From: Voacanga thouarsii
Taxonomy: Eukaryota; Streptophyta; Magnoliopsida; Gentianales; Apocynaceae
Direction: 5' to 3'
Length of the DNA: 64,000 nt
Assembly (NCBI GenBank): GCA_026120185.1
Contig: JANUWF010001723.1
Coordinates: 868,001-932,000 of the forward strand
Positions 1 through 10,605 of this stretch are shown one piece after another (position 1 is the stretch's first letter; each line of letters starts with the position of its first letter). The notes beneath the pieces were generated by a model. The model searched no databases and was not told the origin of the DNA. It worked only from the letters and a program-made list of their open reading frames with translations. The translations under genes were made by a program, and so were the position numbers.

Positions 1-336
1 TATATTTTATCTTTCTCAAAAATTTTTTAAATATTATAATATTATCCTCTTAGTATAATTTCCTCTCCCCACCCCGTCCCCCAAACCCCAAGTTCTTGAT
101 TTTGTCTCTTAATAGAATATATCATTTTGCATTATTGGTTTTCCCCAAATCCCATCTAAGACATTTTTTCCCCTTTTCATTCAGACATCTAAGCAATTAT
201 TATAATAAGGGAAATTTACTAGTTTTAACATGTATTTTAGTTTTCTCTTTGCAATAAAAGGCTTAATACCATGGCCTCGTCTCTGGATATAAAAATTTAA
301 GTTTGGATGGGTAAAAAGAAAAGAAAAAAAGAATTT
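1..336. other. Intergenic AT-rich DNA
   Basis: No gene, long open frame or clear repeat is visible. The stretch is AT-rich with a short C-rich patch near 66-90 and ends at the left edge of the first copia LTR. Confidence 0.6.
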
Positions 337-651
337 TGTTATAAAATATGAAATGTTAAGTGGCTGTTCATTTTCTTAACAATAGTAAGTGACTGTTCGT
401 TATCTTGAAGATAATGTGACTGTTCGTATATTGTGACTATTCGTTTTCTAAGGTTATTAAATTCATTTTTTAACCTTTCAGATTCTGTAACCTTTCAAAT
501 TTTATATCGAAACCTCTATAAATAGGGATCATATGTAAACAAACGAACAATCAATGAAATCGTATCTAAACGATTCTCTCTCTTATCTCTAGTATCTTTA
601 CTTTATAATTTTATATTTACTTATTCTATTTTGAATCAAATTCACAATACA
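337..651 (+). repeat. 5' LTR of copia-1
   Basis: Starts TGTTATAAAATATGAAATG and aligns throughout with 5644-5939. It contains repeated GTGACTGTTCGTT-type words, a TATA box (TATAAATAG, 517-525) and a downstream pyrimidine-rich stretch. The primer-binding region follows at about 652-680 (TTAGCACGAGACTCTACC); the same TCAGCACGAG core lies next to the 5' LTR of the 57.5-kb element. Confidence 0.85.
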
Positions 652-755
652 TTATTAGCACGAGACTCTACCGAAGTTGTTTTACTGAAGGTTCTCATCA
701 CGGGTTATAACAAAATAGGAAGGTAGGTACTTTTCCTATTTGCTTTTGTATTCAC

Positions 756-1829
756 ATGGCAAATCTCACCAAATTTGAATTTGCAACTCTTGATATTACT
801 GGAAAAAACTAGTTATTTTGGACACTAGATGCTGAAATGCATTTAGCTGCAATGGGTCTAGCAGATACCATTGTAGAAGGAAATCCATCATCATCGCAAA
901 ATGATGCTAAAGTTATGAGTTTTCTCCGCCATCATCTTTATGATGACTTAAAAGTTGAATACCTTACCCTGAAAAATTCACTTATTTTGTGGACTAATTT
1001 AAAAGAAATGTTTGATCACCAGAAGAAGGTTGTCCTTCCAAAGGCACGGTATGACTGGATGCACTTGCGATTACAAGATTTTAAATCCGTTAGTGAGTAT
1101 AATTCTGCTATTTTTAAAATTAGCTCGCAGCTAAAACTGTGTGGAAAAAATATTACTGATGAGGATATGTTAGAAAAAACTTTCTCTACTTTTCATGCCT
1201 CGAATGTGCTCCTACAGCAGCAATATCGAGAAAATGAATTCAAAAAGTATGCAGAATTAATATCTTGTCTTCTCGTAGTTGAGTAAAATAATGAGCTATT
1301 AATGAAAAATCATGAAACTCGACCAACAGGTTCTACTCCATTCCCAGAAGTGAATGATGTTAGAACTCGTAATTTTGGCCCTGGAAGAGGTCGTGGTCAT
1401 GGATATGGCCGTGACCGTGGACATATATATGGTCGTGATAAAAATATTCATTATGATCGCAACAGTCAAAATAAAGTTACGAGAAATAATGACAACCACC
1501 AGAAGTGGCAAAAAACTAACGTGAAAGGAAAAGAAAATGATGTTGTTCCTAAAAATTATGAAGATAAATATTATCGCTGCGGCATAAAAGGTCATTGGTC
1601 TCGTACTTGTCGTACTGTAAAACACATTGTTGATCTGTATCAGGCGTCTATTGAGAAGAAAGGCAAAAATCCTGAAGTAAATTTTACTCTACAACATTCT
1701 TTTCATGATGATGACGATACCAACCTTGACGATGTTGATGTAACTCATTTGGACGTGGCTAATTTCTTTGAGCATCCTAAAGAAAGAATTGATCATTTAA
1801 TTGGTGATGGAAATGTCCAGAAGAATTAG
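756..1829 (+). pseudogene. copia-1 gag relic
   Basis: A single frame from the ATG at 756 reads through a UBN2/gag-like capsid region and a Gly/Arg-rich RNA-binding stretch to a zinc knuckle. In-frame stops occur at 810 (TAG, where relatives carry Tyr) and 1284 (TAA). The knuckle reads YYRCGIKGHWSRTC: the first cysteine of the usual C-x2-C-x4-H-x4-C is replaced by tyrosine, so zinc binding should be lost. The frame closes at 1827-1829, followed by a non-coding AT-rich spacer before pol. Confidence 0.88.
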
Positions 1830-1949
1830 AAGTTTACTTTTAATATGTTCCTTTTATGTTTTATATTTTTTTGCATTGTAATAGTAATTAGCATTTAAAG
1901 TTTTTTATTATTTGAGTATTTAAATTTATAAATGTTGTGTTATACCTAG

Positions 1950-4900
1950 ATGGCTATTATTTCACTTACTGGATATACAAGTGGCATTGAAGATATATGC
2001 CTAATTGATAGTGGTACAACACACACCATATTGAAAGATAGAAAATATTTCTCTTACTTGCAGATGGGAGAAACAAATATTAATACTATAAGTGGTAGTG
2101 TAAAGTTGATTGAAGGCTCTGGAAGAGCTAATATTGTATTACCCGGAGGAACAAATATTGTTATTTCTAAAGTATTATTTGCTTCCAAATCTCGAAAAAA
2201 TTTAATAAATTTTAAAGATATTTGCCGAAATGGGTATCACATTGAGACAATGGAAGAAAATGGTTTTAAGTATCTCTATATTACTAAAAAAATGTCGAGT
2301 AATAAATCTGTATTAGAAAAGCTACCATCTCTTTCATCTGGCCTATATAGCACAAAAATCCATGCAATTAAAGTGCATCATTCAGTAAATAAGAAGTTTA
2401 CTGATCTTGCTACATTTATTATTTGGCATGACTAAAGTATCTGAATTGCCCACATGGTGGATTAATTGGTCCACATATATCACCATGAATTCTTTCTAAA
2501 AATGCTGGAGACTCAAACTCCACTTTTGTTGGAGATGGTTTAATAACCAATTTCCCTTAAGAACATGCAGCACATAAAAATTTATCAGATGTCAAAATCT
2601 TTTGACTTTTCAAATGATGACCATGCGTATTTTCAATTATCATTTGCATCATAATAGCTCCTGATTGATGCATCGACCCGATGGTCGCATGTTAGTTTAT
2701 TATCAACTCGCAACCTGGTGTTCGCGAAATTGCTTGCCCAAATAATTCGCTTAAAAGCGCAATTTTCAGATTATCCTATCAAAAGGATCCGTCTAGATAA
2801 TATTAAAAAATATTCCTCCTAAACTTTTGATACTTATTGCATGTCAATTAACATTACTATTGAACATTTAGTAACTCATGTTCATACTCAGAATGGTCTA
2901 ATTGAATCATTCATTAAACGGTTACAATTAATTGCTAGACCGTTATTAATGAGAATATATCTTCTGACAACTGCTTGGGGACATGCTATTTTGCATGCTG
3001 CAGCACTTGTACACATAAGGCCAACAAGTTATCACAAATTTTCTCATTTACAATTGGCTTTTGGTTTCGAGCCAAATATTGCTCATTTGAGAATTTTTTA
3101 GTATGCTGTGTATGTACCGATAACGCTAAATCAACGTACCAAAATGGGTCCTCAAAGAAGGTTGGGGATATATGTTGGATATTATTCTCCCTCTATAATC
3201 AGATACGTTGAACTATTGACAGGTGATGTATTCACAGCAAGATTTACTGATTGTCATTTTGATGAAACTTTATTTCTTAAATTAGGGGGAGAACATAAAC
3301 CACATAAAAAGGAGTTTGCCTGGACAATATAATTGAATAATTTAGATCCACGCACAAGCGCAAGTGAATTAGAAGTTCAAAAGATCATTCATTTGCAAAG
3401 ACTTGCAAATCAACTGTCATATTTTTTTGCTAACTTTACAAGGGTAACTAAATCGCATATTCTAACTATAGATGCTCTTATTCCGATAGAAGTCCCAACA
3501 GGACAAAATACAATTCCTATAGCTACTGAATCAAAAACACGTCAGAAACGTGGACGACCCATTGGTTCAAAAGATAAAAATCCTCAAAAGAAAAGACAAT
3601 TAAATGATCAGAATGATCCAATTGAAGAATTAGGAAAATGAGATCAAGTGGAAACTGATGAAAAGATCCAAATATTTGAAAATAGTGAACAGAATAGTGA
3701 GATGCCCATTAATTATATAACTTCTGGCAGAAGTTGGAATCGGACGGAAATAACTGTTGATGATATTCAATATAGCACTTGAAGTGTTAAAAGATAATAA
3801 GGACCTTGAACCAACATCAGTTGAAGAATGTCGTCATAGAAATGATTGACCAAAATGGAAAGATGCGATTCAATCGGAGTTAAGCTCACTTGTAAAGCGT
3901 GAGGTTTTTGGACCTGCAGTCCGAACACCAAAACGTATAAAACCAATTGGTTATAAATGGGTATTTGTGCGAAAACGAAATGAAAATAATGAAGTCGTAA
4001 GATATAAAGCACGACTTGTGGCATAAGGTTTTTCTCAAAAATCGGGTATTGATTACGATGAAACATATTCACCTGTAGTGGATGTAATTACACTCCGATA
4101 CCTTGTGAGTCTAGTAGTACGTGAAAAGATTGGCATGCGTCTAATGGATGTTGTGACAGCTTATTTATATGGGAACCTTGATAATGATATTTATATGAAA
4201 ATCCCAGAAGGATTTAGTATGCCTGAAGCATATAATTCTAACCCTCGTGAAAATTATTCTATTCAATTACAAAAGTCATTATATGGCTTAAAGCAGTCTG
4301 AACGCATGTGGTATAATCGTCTTAGTGAATATTTATTGAAATTGGGATATAAAAATGATTCACTATATCCATGTATTTTTATTAAGAAATTTGGATCTGA
4401 TTTTGTGATACTTGCGATATATGTTGATGATATTAACCTTATTGGAACTCCAGAAGAACTTCAAAAGGCAAGAAATAGCCTGAAGTAAGAATTTGAAGTT
4501 AAGGATTTTGGCAGAACCAAGTTTTGTCTTGGTTTACAAATTGAGCATCTAGAAGATGATATTTTTATTCATCAATCAACATACACAACAAAAGTTCTTA
4601 TATGGACAAAGCACATCTATTAAGTTCTCCAATGGTCGTGAGGTCATTAGATATAAATAAAAATCCTTTTCGACCTCGGGAAGATAATAAAGAACTACTT
4701 GGTCCTGAAGTACCCTATCTCAGTGCAATTGACGCATTGATGTACCTTGCTAATAATACTAGATCTGATATAATATTTTCTGTGAATTTATTAGTAAGAT
4801 TCAGTTCTTTCCCAATACAACGACATTGGAATGAGATTAAACATGTCCTAAAATATTTCCAAGGGACAATAGATCTTGGATTATTTTATTCAAATAGAAC

Positions 4901-5417
4901 CAGTCCAATGTTGATTGGATATGCTGATACTGGTTATCTATCCGATCCACAAAAAGCACGTTCTCAAACTGGTTATCTATTTACATGTGGTGGTACTGCT
5001 ATATTATGGCGCTCTACAAAACAATCTATAGCAATTATTTCTTCTAATTATGTTGAAATTATAGCTATTCACGAGGCAAGCTGATAATGTGTGTGGTTGA
5101 GATTAATAATCCATTATATCCGAGAAAATTGTGAATTACCTTCTGAAAAGGAAATTCCAATACCTTTTTATGAAGATAATGCAACTTGTATAGCTCAATT
5201 AAGAGGTGGATATATTAAAAAAGATAGGACAAAACATATTTCACCAAAATTTTTCTTTACTCACGAACTCCAGAAGAGATATGAAATTGATGTGCAACAG
5301 ATTTGATCATGTGATAATTTGACAAATTTACTCACTAAGGCATTGCCGACTACTTCATTTGAAAAATTAGTACATAGAATTAGAATGCGTCGGTTGAAAG
5401 ATATAAAGTCATCTTGA
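1950..5417 (+). pseudogene. copia-1 pol relic (PR-IN-RT-RH)
   Basis: Domains in order: aspartic protease with DSGTTHTI (about 2010); start of the pre-integrase zinc region ending in WHD (2432); an inverted block (2433-2670); forward integrase core from DASTRW (2667) to the IESF segment carrying the last catalytic Glu (about 2900); integrase C-terminal domain; reverse transcriptase with YVDDI (about 4420); RNase H with the GYAD and EIIAIHEA segments; and the tail ending at 5417. In-frame stops lie at about 2818, 3099, 3330, 3639, 4024, 4486 and 5083. A frameshift occurs near 3775 and a small deletion near 4600. The GEF segment after the second catalytic Asp of integrase is also corrupted. It is a dead copy. 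Confidence 0.9.
2433..2670 (-). other. Inverted segment inside copia-1 integrase
   Basis: Read on the minus strand this block encodes the missing part of integrase: GAIMM, THGHHLKSQKI, FLCAAC, SPTKVEFESPAFLERIHGD, ICGP and CGQFRYF. On the plus strand the preceding sequence stops at WHD and the following sequence resumes at LIDASTRW. The block therefore sits at its proper position but is flipped. About 10 bp are missing at the left joint. The right joint lies in a small palindrome (TGATGCATCA). Confidence 0.88.
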
Positions 5418-5643
5418 AGATGTTATTAAGAGGGGGAGTATGTATATTGTACTCTTTTTCCCTAACTAAGATTTTTTCCTACTGGGTTTTTTCTTAGTTA
5501 GGTTTTTAATGAGGCAATATTTCCTCCAGAACAGAAAGTGTACTCTTTTCCTTCACTAGGTTTTTATTCCACAGGGTTTTTTCTATGAAAGTTTTTAACG
5601 AGGCATTTTTCGAAATGGTTGAAAATGAACATCCAATGGGGAG
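5418..5643 (+). other. copia-1 3' untranslated region and polypurine tracts
   Basis: Contains AGAGGGGGAG (about 5429) and a second purine tract TGGGGAG directly before the 3' LTR. Between them a ~100-bp unit is present twice (about 5441-5520 and 5539-5610). Each copy carries GTACTCTTTT, an ACTGGGTTTT or ACAGGGTTTT word, and AATGAGGCA or AACGAGGCA. The copia element at 57.5 kb has one copy in the same place. Confidence 0.7.
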
Positions 5644-5939
5644 TGTTATGAAATATGAAAGGTTAAGTGACTGTTCATTTTCTTAACAATATTAAGTGAC
5701 TATTCGTTATCTTGAAAATAATGTAACTGTTCGTTTTCTAAGGTTATTAAATTCATTTCTTAACCTTTCAGATTTTGCAACATTTCAAATTTTATATCAA
5801 AACCTCTATAAATATGGATCATATGTAAACAAATGAACAATCAATAAAATTGTATCTAAACGATTCTCTCTCTTCTCTCTAATATCTTTACTTTATAATT
5901 TTATATTTACTGATTTTATTTTGAATCAAATTCACAACA
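5644..5939 (+). repeat. 3' LTR of copia-1
   Basis: Begins TGTTATGAAATATGAAAGG and ends TTCACAACA. It aligns with 337-651 with several indels, including loss of a ~20-bp TGACTGTTCG-type repeat, and many substitutions, so the insertion is old. Confidence 0.85.
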
Positions 5940-6211
5940 AATTCATTATTCTTTGAAACGACTTTAATACTCATCTAAAACATAATATTATGAAATATTT
6001 TATCTAAATTTAAATATCTCATTTTTATTAAATTTTTCATTTTAAAAGGAGAATATAAAGTAGTAAATATTGTTAGATATTAAATGGAAATAAAAATTTT
6101 TAATTGTGGATCACATATTTAAGTGGGACTATTCAATGTGAAATATCTCAATACTTGAATGTATGTAATTAATATGATTATTGTTTAAGTAAATAAACAA
6201 TAAAAGGATGC

Positions 6212-6569
6212 GACTACTGTTCTCTCTTTTGAGTAGAACCTTTCTCCATCTCTCTGGAGGTTTCTCTTCTGGTCTCATCCAGCTCTTGGTTTCACCTGGT
6301 TCCCTGTTCCTGCGGGATTGGTGGTTGGTCTGGAGTTTCCTTTTGTTTGTCTCTTTCTCTTTTTTGCAGGTCTTAGCTTGACATTGGCTTCTTCCTCACC
6401 CTGGTTTCCTTACTCTTCTTCTTCATTGCTTTTGTCCAGCTTTTTCTCCTTTCTGTCCCTGTGTGTGTGTCTCCCTGTCGCTTTCATCTCCCGATATGGT
6501 CTCCCGACCAGATGTCCTATTCTTCCCTCGTCACAGCCACTTAGCCCGAAACACCTGATCACCTTCTTG
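6212..6569 (+). other. LINE 5' untranslated region
   Basis: A pyrimidine-rich leader (TTCTCTCTTTT, CTCTCTGGAGG, many TCTTCTTC words) precedes ORF1. A short open frame here is low-complexity and not convincing as a protein. Confidence 0.5.
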
Positions 6570-7258
6570 TAGCTAGATTGCCCACTAATAAGCGAGTCAT
6601 CCCCAGTGTTGCCAAATCTATCTTATTGTCTGCTTGAAATCTTGGGGAAAAGATCCGTATTTCAAACTTGGACCGTATTTCTTTCCTCTGTTCCTTTCAA
6701 CACGAGGAGGATCTCCTCAAAATTTTGGGGTCGGGACCCTGGAATATTCGGGGAGCCTATGTGATCCTAAAACGATGGCTACCTCACCAAACCCTTGAAG
6801 AGCTCGATTTTTCCACCACTCGTTTTTGGATTCAGATCCACAATCTCCCTTTAGAGAAGATGACCCCTGACAATGCCAAAACTATTGGGGATTTTGCTGG
6901 GATGTTTATTCAGGCGGATGGCTCTCTGGATCATCGCCCTTATCGCCGGTCTTATATTAGAATCCTAGTGGAAGTCAAGGTTGATGCACCTCTGAAGACT
7001 GGCTGTTTCTTGCTCTGGGGCACAGACGACATGCTATGGATTCCGTTTAGGTATGAGCGACTAGGTGATTTCTGCTATCGCCGTGGGTACTTGGGCCACA
7101 TGGAACTGAGTTGCAGTATGTGGAATGATGTGGGGGTTGGTCCTTAGCATCCCAGGAATGCGTTTGGTCCCTGGTTGTGTTCCGAGGGAGGGATTAGTAG
7201 AGCACCTGGTAGTTCTTCTAACCGTCATTCTGGTTCCTCTGTTGTTCATGGTGACTGT
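6570..7258 (+). pseudogene. LINE ORF1 relic (DUF4283 and CCHC knuckle)
   Basis: Reading across frames gives a DUF4283-type start (LLTNKRVIPSVAKSIL, 6570-6650). An open frame at 6668-7147 follows with the hallmark words EEDLLKILGSGPWNI, VILKRW, FWIQIHNLPL and IPFRYERLGDFCYRRGYLGH. The last is the zf-CCHC_4 knuckle with its second cysteine changed to arginine. The upstream part is shifted by a small indel near 6650. ORF1 proteins of plant L1 elements bind RNA in the retrotransposition particle. The downstream part of ORF1 was displaced by the Mutator-like insertion. Confidence 0.8.
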
Positions 7259-7309
7259 CCGGTTAAGTGGGTTTTTAACCAGAATGGGTCAAAACTCATT
7301 TTCCAAGCA

Positions 7310-7873
7310 TTAATGGGGGCGGATTTTGTGGGCGCAGGGGTACCTCGCGTTTCTGAAGTCAGCTGGTTGGAAAGTCTCATTTCTAATCTGCGGAGGATCG
7401 TTGGCTACTGGAAAATTTAAATCGAAGTTAGGCATGCTGACAGGAACAGTTGAGTTCAGTAATACAGTGAACGATTCAGTGATAGGAGTTGGGATATTAT
7501 GCTCAGGAAGAGTTGTTGCTATTGCATTCGGAATCTGAAGGATCTCATAGTGAACATGTAGATCAATAGGTTGTCCCCTCACGGTAGATGTATAGTACCA
7601 TATATTTTCCATATCATCATCTGTTATAGCAGCGGTTGTAGACCTCGTCCCAGTACTAGTAACAGTGTCCTCCCTCATTGTGATTTGCAACTTCACATTA
7701 GACGTGTCCAATCCTCGAATAGCACATATTTTGTTGACTAAACCTCCAAAACTAACTCGATTTCGAACAATCAATGCCTTGCGATATGGACCATTAAAAA
7801 AATCGTCGTGTGGAGTGCACATAATTTCACAATCCCAATATAACCGTAGTCTTACAGGTTCTTCTAATGACAT
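7310..7873 (-). pseudogene. N-terminal fragment of a MULE transposase
   Basis: A 187-aa open frame begins MSLEEPVRLRLYWDCEIM and continues through VRNRVSFGGLVNKICAIRGL, SNVKLQITMR and IPNAIATTL. This matches, from family memory, the N-terminal (PB1-like) part of plant MuDR/MURA-type transposases that precedes the zinc-binding and catalytic domains. Those downstream domains are absent: the frame runs straight into the left terminal repeat. The family's usual length is several hundred residues more. The fragment probably survives as internal deletion debris, although it has no stop. Confidence 0.6.
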
Positions 7874-8049
7874 TGTGTCTAAATAAATGATGTAGGATTT
7901 TTCTATTCAAAAGATAGAACATGTTACAACTTTGAATTAATATATGAAACAATATATTATAATCAGTACAAATCTATCTCAAATAACTAAAATATTTGAT
8001 ATATGCAAAAATGAGTATTTAATATATTCCACACTAATTATTACATATT

Positions 8050-9075
8050 ATAAAATTTACTAAGATAATTAAGATTAATTATTCAAGAAGTTAACATATA
8101 TAAATTTTTACGCTAAAAAAAATATATAATTTTTTATGCAAAAAAAAAATATAAATAATAATTTTCATGCTATACGAATGTATTTTAAAAAAAATATTAA
8201 ATAGACTATTCAAATGATATGTAAATTTTTACGCTAAAAAAAATATAAATTTTCATGCTAAAAAAAATGTAAATAATAATTTTCATGCTATACGAATGTA
8301 TTTTAAAAAATATATATTAAATAGACTATTCAAATGATATGTAAATTTTTACGCTAAAAAAAATATATAAATTTTCATGCTAAAAAAAATGTAAATAATA
8401 ATTTTCATGCTATACGAATGTATTTTATAAAAAAATATTAAATAGACTATTCAAATGATATGTAAATTTTTACGCTAAAAAAATATATAAATTTTCATGC
8501 TAAAAAAAATGTAAATAATAATTTTCATGCTATAAGAATGTATTTTAAAAAAAAATTAAATAGACTATTCAAATGATATGTAAATTTTTACGCAAAAAAA
8601 ATATAAAAATTTTCATTCTAAAAAAATGTAAATAATAATTTTCATGCTATACGAATGTATTTTTTTAAAAAAAATATTAAATAGACTATTCAAATGATAT
8701 GTAAATTTTTACGCTAAAAAAAATATATAAATTTTCATGCTAAAAAAATATGTAAATAATAATTTTCATGCTATATGAATATATTTGAATAAAATATTAA
8801 ATACACAATTCAAATGATATGTTGGTTGTCATGCTAAAAAATATGTATATAATATTTTTCATGCTATATGAATGCATTTAAAAAAATATAAAATAGACCA
8901 TTCAAATGATATGTAAATTTTTATGCTAAAAAAAATATGTAAATTTTCATGCTAAAAAAAGATGTAAATAATAATTTCCATACTATACGAATATATTTTT
9001 TTAAAAAAATATTAAATAGACTATTCAAATGATATGTAAATTTTCATGCTAAAAAAATATGTAAATAATACACAG
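8050..9075. repeat. ~120-bp tandem repeat array inside the MULE
   Basis: About eight units of roughly 118-122 bp each contain, in order, ACTATTCAAATGATATG, TAAATTTTTACGCT, an A-run, AATTTTCATGCT, another A-run, AATAATAATTTTCATGCTAT and ACGAATGTATTTT. Units near 8210, 8330, 8450, 8570 and 8690 are nearly identical. Later ones (8810, 8905, 9020) are diverged or shortened. The array is over 80% AT and has no coding potential. Confidence 0.9.
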
Positions 9076-9095
9076 TCTATAGACGTTTTAAATAT

Positions 9096-9515
9096 TTACA
9101 CAGTCTATACACAGTTTACAATCTATGTAAATATTTACAAAGTATAATTAAAATACACAGTCTATACACGTTTTAAACAATTAAATTAAATAGCTAATTC
9201 ATCTATACAATTTAATTATAAATACATAATTCAACATATATCACATCATCATAAAAAAATAAGTCACACAAGAATTTAACAAATAATATCTTTATTATAA
9301 TATTTACACAGTCTATACACAGTCTACAGTCTATGTAAATATTTACAAAGTATAATTAAAATACACAGTCCATACACGTTTTAAACAATTAAATTAAAAA
9401 ACAAATTCAGCTATACAATTTAATTATAAATACATAATTCAACATAATCACATTATCATAAAAAAATAAGTCACACAAGAATTTAACAAATAATATCTTT
9501 ATTATAATATTTAAA
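9096..9515. repeat. ~210-bp direct duplication inside the MULE
   Basis: Two copies (about 9096-9305 and 9306-9515) share TTTACACAGTCTATACACAG, CTATGTAAATATTTACAAAG, CGTTTTAAACAATTAAATTA, AAGTCACACAAGAATTTAAC and AATAATATCTTTATTATAAT in the same order, with few differences. Confidence 0.85.
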
Positions 9516-9675
9516 GAAGAAAAACCTGTAAAATAATATATGTCAATGTATACGTGCTCCCGCAAATACTTTTTCAGGCTTCCTCTCGTGCAAAATTTCT
9601 TCACACCCGCAACAAAATCTTCAGCAAAATTTCTTCACACCCGCCCGCAGCAAAATTTTCACCGGTGCCAACGAA

Positions 9676-9948
9676 ATGGAAAAAATAGAAGCAGAGAATA
9701 GAGAGGAATTAGAAGAACAGATGAAGAAGAATGGATATGCGGCTTTGTGTATATGTATATATATAGGCGAAAGATTGGAGGTTCTGTGTGCATGTGAATT
9801 TCGGTCAAAGATTGAGAAAGAAACGGTCGAAATTCACGTGCTAAAAGCTGAAGACCTCGCTGACAACTGGGCTGAAAAGCTGAAGACCTCGGAAACGCGA
9901 GGTCTTCAGCTTTTCAGCCAGGTTGTCAGCGGCCCATGTGGCCGCTGA
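9676..9948 (+). other. Uncertain 90-codon open frame in MULE subterminal region
   Basis: An open frame starts at the ATG at 9676 and runs MEKIEAENREELEEQM into the palindrome. No family is recognised. Its last third is encoded by the hairpin arm, which argues against a conserved protein. It may be 5' transcript sequence of the element. Confidence 0.2.
9860..9929. repeat. Large perfect palindrome near MULE right end
   Basis: Arms 9871-9891 and 9898-9918 are perfect inverted repeats (GCTGAAAAGCTGAAGACCTC plus G) around a 6-bp loop GAAACG. With one inserted G the arms extend to 9860 and 9929. Further CCTCGCGTTTC and CGAGGT words lie between here and the terminal repeat, extending the subterminal inverted-repeat structure. 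Confidence 0.88.
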
Positions 9949-10106
9949 CAAAGGGCAACCTCGCGTTTCCGAAACGCAAGGAACCGGTGCACCTCGCGTT
10001 TCGGAAACTCGAGGTACCCCCTCTGCGCCGCGCCCACGAAATCCGCCCCCATTAATGCATGGAAAATGGGTTTTGACCCATTCTGGTCAAAAACCCCCGG
10101 TTAAGT

Positions 10107-10605
10107 CTGCACTACACCCTCCCCCTACGTTTGGCGAAGATACTAGATGTGACAGTATTGTCGTTTATATGACCTTAATACCATTGGCTTCCACTGAACC
10201 ACCTCAAGACATTTCTCCTACAAGTTAACCTTCACCCTCTGTTTTTCGGATTTGGGATACCGCAGGGTGCTCATTTGAATACATTCATATAATTATATAA
10301 ATATTTTACATAATTATATGAAAATAACGACGTTGTTCTAACTATTCAAAAGGATGTTGTTCTATTAAAAAAAAATTATATAAGATTATCTTTTTAGACA
10401 TTAAATTTTTACTATTTTCAATGTGAAATCACTGTATAAATTATCGTACCGTACGTAACTTACATGGCGTCAGATGCCTATTTTCCAGTTTGGCCCACGC
10501 TGTATTGCTCATGCCAAACCTAATGTTACTCAACCTGCCTAATGTTCTGCCCTCGCTAAGCCTACTTCCTCTCAAGTCCCAACCTCACTTTGTCCCCATC
10601 CCAAC
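10107..10605 (+). pseudogene. LINE ORF1 distal part (degenerate)
   Basis: The LINE resumes after the MULE with a low-complexity, Pro/Ser/Thr-rich coding-like stretch, typical of the tail of plant L1 ORF1. An AT-rich block at about 10262-10445 (ATAATTATATAAATATTTTAC) differs in composition and may be another small insertion or local decay; I could not find its ends. Confidence 0.45.

Larger units (their letters stand above)
337..5939 (+). mobile_element. Degenerate Ty1-copia LTR retrotransposon (copia-1)
   Basis: Two similar ~300-bp terminal repeats beginning TGTTAT and ending in CA enclose gag and pol relics in copia order: gag, protease, integrase, reverse transcriptase, RNase H. The flanks share only AATT (AATTT left, AATTC right), so the target-site duplication is decayed. 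At least seven in-frame stops, a frameshift near 4600, an internal inversion and a lost zinc-knuckle cysteine show it cannot encode working proteins. Protein wording and the 3' untranslated motif match the element at 57.5-62.1 kb, so both belong to one family. Confidence 0.92.
7259..10106 (-). mobile_element. Mutator-like element (MULE) inserted in LINE ORF1, with 10-bp TSD
   Basis: The element proper is 7269-10096. CCGGTTAAGT lies at 7259-7268 and again at 10097-10106. The ends are inverted repeats: GGGTTTTTAACCAGAATGGG on the left against GGGTTTTTGACCAGAATGGG read inward from the right. The similarity continues for about 85 bp through CATTAATGGGGGCGG to the CCTCGCGTTTC word. Long terminal inverted repeats with a 9-11-bp TSD are typical of MULEs. 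Only an N-terminal transposase fragment remains inside, with two tandem arrays and a large palindrome, so it is non-autonomous. Confidence 0.9.

Noticed and set aside
6318..6572. 84-codon hydrophobic open frame before LINE ORF1
   Set aside because: CT-rich leader of the LINE; low complexity, wrong frame relative to ORF1, no conserved motif.
8050..9075. Regularly spaced repeats resembling an array
   Set aside because: The units are contiguous tandem repeats without unique spacers and lie inside a plant MULE, so this is not a CRISPR array.
10262..10445. AT-rich block in the LINE that could be a fifth insertion
   Set aside because: No inverted repeats or target-site duplication could be found.
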